From Desulfocapsa sp. (GTDB lineage Bacteria > Desulfobacterota > Desulfobulbia > Desulfobulbales > Desulfocapsaceae), in NCBI GenBank assembly GCA_030635405.1, contig DAOVZA010000113.1:1-6870 (forward strand): a stretch of DNA of 6,870 nt, written 5' to 3'. Positions 5,907 to 6,870 of this stretch are shown here, piece by piece. The position numbers and the translations under genes are program-made. Position 1 is the stretch's first letter; each line of letters opens with the position of its first letter. Under the pieces are notes generated by a model. That model saw only the letters and a program-made list of their open reading frames with translations, was not told the DNA's origin and did not search any database.

Positions 5907-5931
5907 TAGGCATCATGCACGAGGATAAAGA

Positions 5932-6291
5932 ATGCATACCATAATCAAAGAATCAGGATATTTACTTGTATCATTGGAAGGGGAAGCAACATACCAAGAT
6001 ATTAAGAATGCTATAGCTGAGGAGCTCGCAAGAGATGACTACCAGAGCATGAATGATGTTTGGGATTTTACAAACTGTATATTGCTTATAAGTCATGATC
6101 AACTGGACAAGGTTGTCAATGAGGTCATGCTCAGATATCCAAAAACGTACTCAAGAACAAAAACTGCTATCGTGACCCCATCTGGCTTTTCGGAAGCAAT
6201 GGGAGTCTTCTGGATGGATCAGGCATATCTCTTGCCGTATGCTGTCAAGGTTTTCACAAGAATGCAGGATGCAGAGGAATGGCTTGCATAA
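5932..6291 (+). CDS. Small SpoIIAA/STAS-like protein of unknown role
   Basis: The product has 119 residues, is soluble, and has no signal peptide or membrane segment. Its pattern resembles the SpoIIAA-like (STAS-fold) family: an N-terminal strand pair (YLLVSLEGEATYQDI), a helix, a central VWDFTNC strand, a helix with LDKVVNEV, a strand TAIVTPSG, and a final VFTRMQDAEEWL resembling the family's 'VFrd..eAl.WL' ending. I recognise this from the overall pattern, not from a diagnostic motif. A phosphorylatable serine as in true anti-sigma-factor antagonists is not evident. The start is supported by GAGGA at 5921-5925, 6 nt before the ATG. It stands 99 nt after pdxJ and may be an independent gene. 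Confidence 0.75.
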   Translation: MHTIIKESGYLLVSLEGEATYQDIKNAIAEELARDDYQSMNDVWDFTNCILLISHDQLDKVVNEVMLRYPKTYSRTKTAIVTPSGFSEAMGVFWMDQAYLLPYAVKVFTRMQDAEEWLA

Positions 6292-6292
6292 T

Positions 6293-6316
6293 TATACAAC
6301 TTTGCATGTTTGTATA
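6293..6316 (+). terminator. Weak AT-rich hairpin after the SpoIIAA-like gene
   Basis: TATACAA (6293-6299) pairs with TTGTATA (6310-6316) around a 10-nt loop right after the stop codon. The stem is AT-rich and no T run follows, so it may only protect the 3' end rather than terminate transcription. Confidence 0.25.
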
Positions 6317-6373
6317 TCACATCTAAGGGACGGTAGTATTGGAAGTTCTCCATAAAAAAATCTAGTAATTGCT

Positions 6374-6581
6374 CTACTCTTCATGAATAACAGGCTCAAT
6401 GCCATTGATAGTAAAGGCCTTCCTTAACTCCTTCATTAATCACGTCCTTCTGAGATGCTGGAACTCTAAGAGAAGTATAGGTTGGATAAACTTTGATTCT
6501 TAGCTCTAGCATCCTATCTATGAAGGTACACATGTACTTATGAAGCAAGGCTTGGAATGCGATTGTTAGCTCAGTAATGTT
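6374..6581 (-). pseudogene. Possible decayed gene remnant, unidentified
   Basis: On the minus strand a 61-codon open stretch (6581-6399) reads like protein, for example FQALLHKYMCTFIDRMLE and VYPTYTSLRVPASQKDV, then hits a TGA at 6398-6396. A one-base shift just before that enters another frame that reads AFTINGIEPVIHEE and ends at TAG 6376-6374. Upstream, TAA at 6584-6582 separates it from a further open stretch in the same frame that reaches the tRNA promoter. This pattern fits the C-terminal part of a gene broken by a frameshift and a stop. I do not recognise the family, and chance cannot be excluded. No start or Shine-Dalgarno is evident. Confidence 0.25.
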
Positions 6582-6604
6582 TTAGTGGTGATTGTATCTC
6601 TCAT

Positions 6605-6626
6605 TCTGGTAGACCTCTGGTAGACC
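6605..6626. repeat. 11-bp perfect tandem duplication
   Basis: TCTGGTAGACC occurs twice head to tail (6605-6615 and 6616-6626). A unit of 11 bp would shift any reading frame, which fits a non-coding or decaying region. Confidence 0.8.
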
Positions 6627-6763
6627 TTTCAGAAGATATTTGAGATAACTTGGGTGATTGTTCGGGCGTGAGAGTTGTATGGTTCTGCTGATGTATACAG
6701 AAATTATCAGTATAATAATAGTCTGTAACACCTGAAGAACCTGAAAAACTAAGCAATCTCCAA

Positions 6764-6792
6764 TTGACAAACAAATCAGCTCTATGTTAAAG
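6764..6792 (+). promoter_or_regulatory. Promoter of tRNA-Leu(UAA)
   Basis: A perfect TTGACA -35 box (6764-6769) is followed after 17 nt by TTAAAG (6787-6792), a weak match to the -10 consensus, placing the transcript start close to the mature tRNA 5' end at 6802. Position and the consensus -35 support it; the -10 is the weak part. Confidence 0.55.
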
Positions 6793-6801
6793 AAAGTGCA
6801 T

Positions 6802-6870
6802 GCCCGAATGGCGGAACTGGTAGACGCAAGGGACTTAAAATCCCTCGGTCGTATGACTGTGAGAGTTCGA
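6802..6870 (+). tRNA. tRNA-Leu (anticodon UAA), 3' end cut by the window
   Basis: The 5' acceptor strand GCCCGAA is followed by a D-arm with GGTAGAC. The anticodon stem AGGGA/TCCCT encloses loop CTTAAAA, giving anticodon TAA at 6836-6838, which reads UUA and UUG leucine codons. A long variable arm and the T-arm start GAGAGTTCGA follow. The window ends in the T loop, so the 3' acceptor strand is missing. The D-arm resembles that of tRNA-Leu(UAG) at 2401-2484, as expected for class II leucine tRNAs. Confidence 0.95.

Larger units (their letters stand above)
6292..6801. other. 510-nt region without an intact gene
   Basis: Between the SpoIIAA-like gene and tRNA-Leu I see no complete gene on either strand. 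It holds the weak hairpin at 6293-6316, the possible minus-strand remnant, an exact 11-bp tandem duplication at 6605-6626 (unit TCTGGTAGACC), and the tRNA promoter. The 62-codon minus-strand open stretch at 6582-6770 begins at a TTG with no convincing ribosome site and overlaps the tRNA -35 box, so I do not call it a gene. Confidence 0.5.

Noticed and set aside
6582..6770. 62-codon minus-strand frame as an intact gene
   Set aside because: TTG start without a ribosome site, overlap with the tRNA promoter, and no recognisable domain; treated as possible part of a decayed gene.
1..6870. CRISPR array, insertion sequence or phage attachment site
   Set aside because: No spaced repeats, transposase motifs or terminal inverted repeats were seen; the tRNA 3' ends show no duplicated fragment within the window.

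Overview
The window looks like a chromosomal segment of a moderately AT-rich Gram-negative anaerobe. Desulfobacterota (the former Deltaproteobacteria, perhaps Desulfobulbales) is my best guess. That rests on the tRNA-Leu/tig/clpP/clpX order, the ybeZ-ybeY-pdxJ cluster and the presence of a selenoprotein. It is inference from gene content, not from a search.

Left part (1-2484, all minus strand): tRNA-Leu(UAG), then the protein quality-control genes tig (trigger factor), clpP and the 5' end of clpX. ClpX unfolds substrates for ClpP, and trigger factor folds nascent chains at the ribosome. A strong hairpin lies between tig and clpP, just ahead of the clpP ribosome binding site.

Middle part (2485-5832, plus strand): a leader region of about 290 nt, then a tight gene cluster. 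Its first gene is interrupted by one in-frame TGA exactly where the first cysteine of a CxxC active site is expected. It is best read as one 291-residue exported DsbA-like selenoprotein (Sec-Pro-His-Cys), with bacterial SECIS-like hairpins right after the TGA. It is followed 2 nt later by ybeZ (PhoH-like ATPase), then by ybeY (rRNA-processing endoribonuclease). ybeY runs without a stop codon into pdxJ (pyridoxine 5'-phosphate synthase), giving a 400-codon fused frame. An internal Shine-Dalgarno site can start PdxJ on its own, and an A8 run just before the junction may be a slippage site or a sequencing error.

Right part (5833-6870): a small SpoIIAA/STAS-like protein gene, about 510 nt with no intact gene but possible remnants of a decayed minus-strand gene, and the first 69 nt of tRNA-Leu(UAA) with a consensus -35 box.

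The main points of interest are the split-looking selenoprotein, its SECIS candidates and two-repeat N-terminal domain, and the YbeY-PdxJ fusion.
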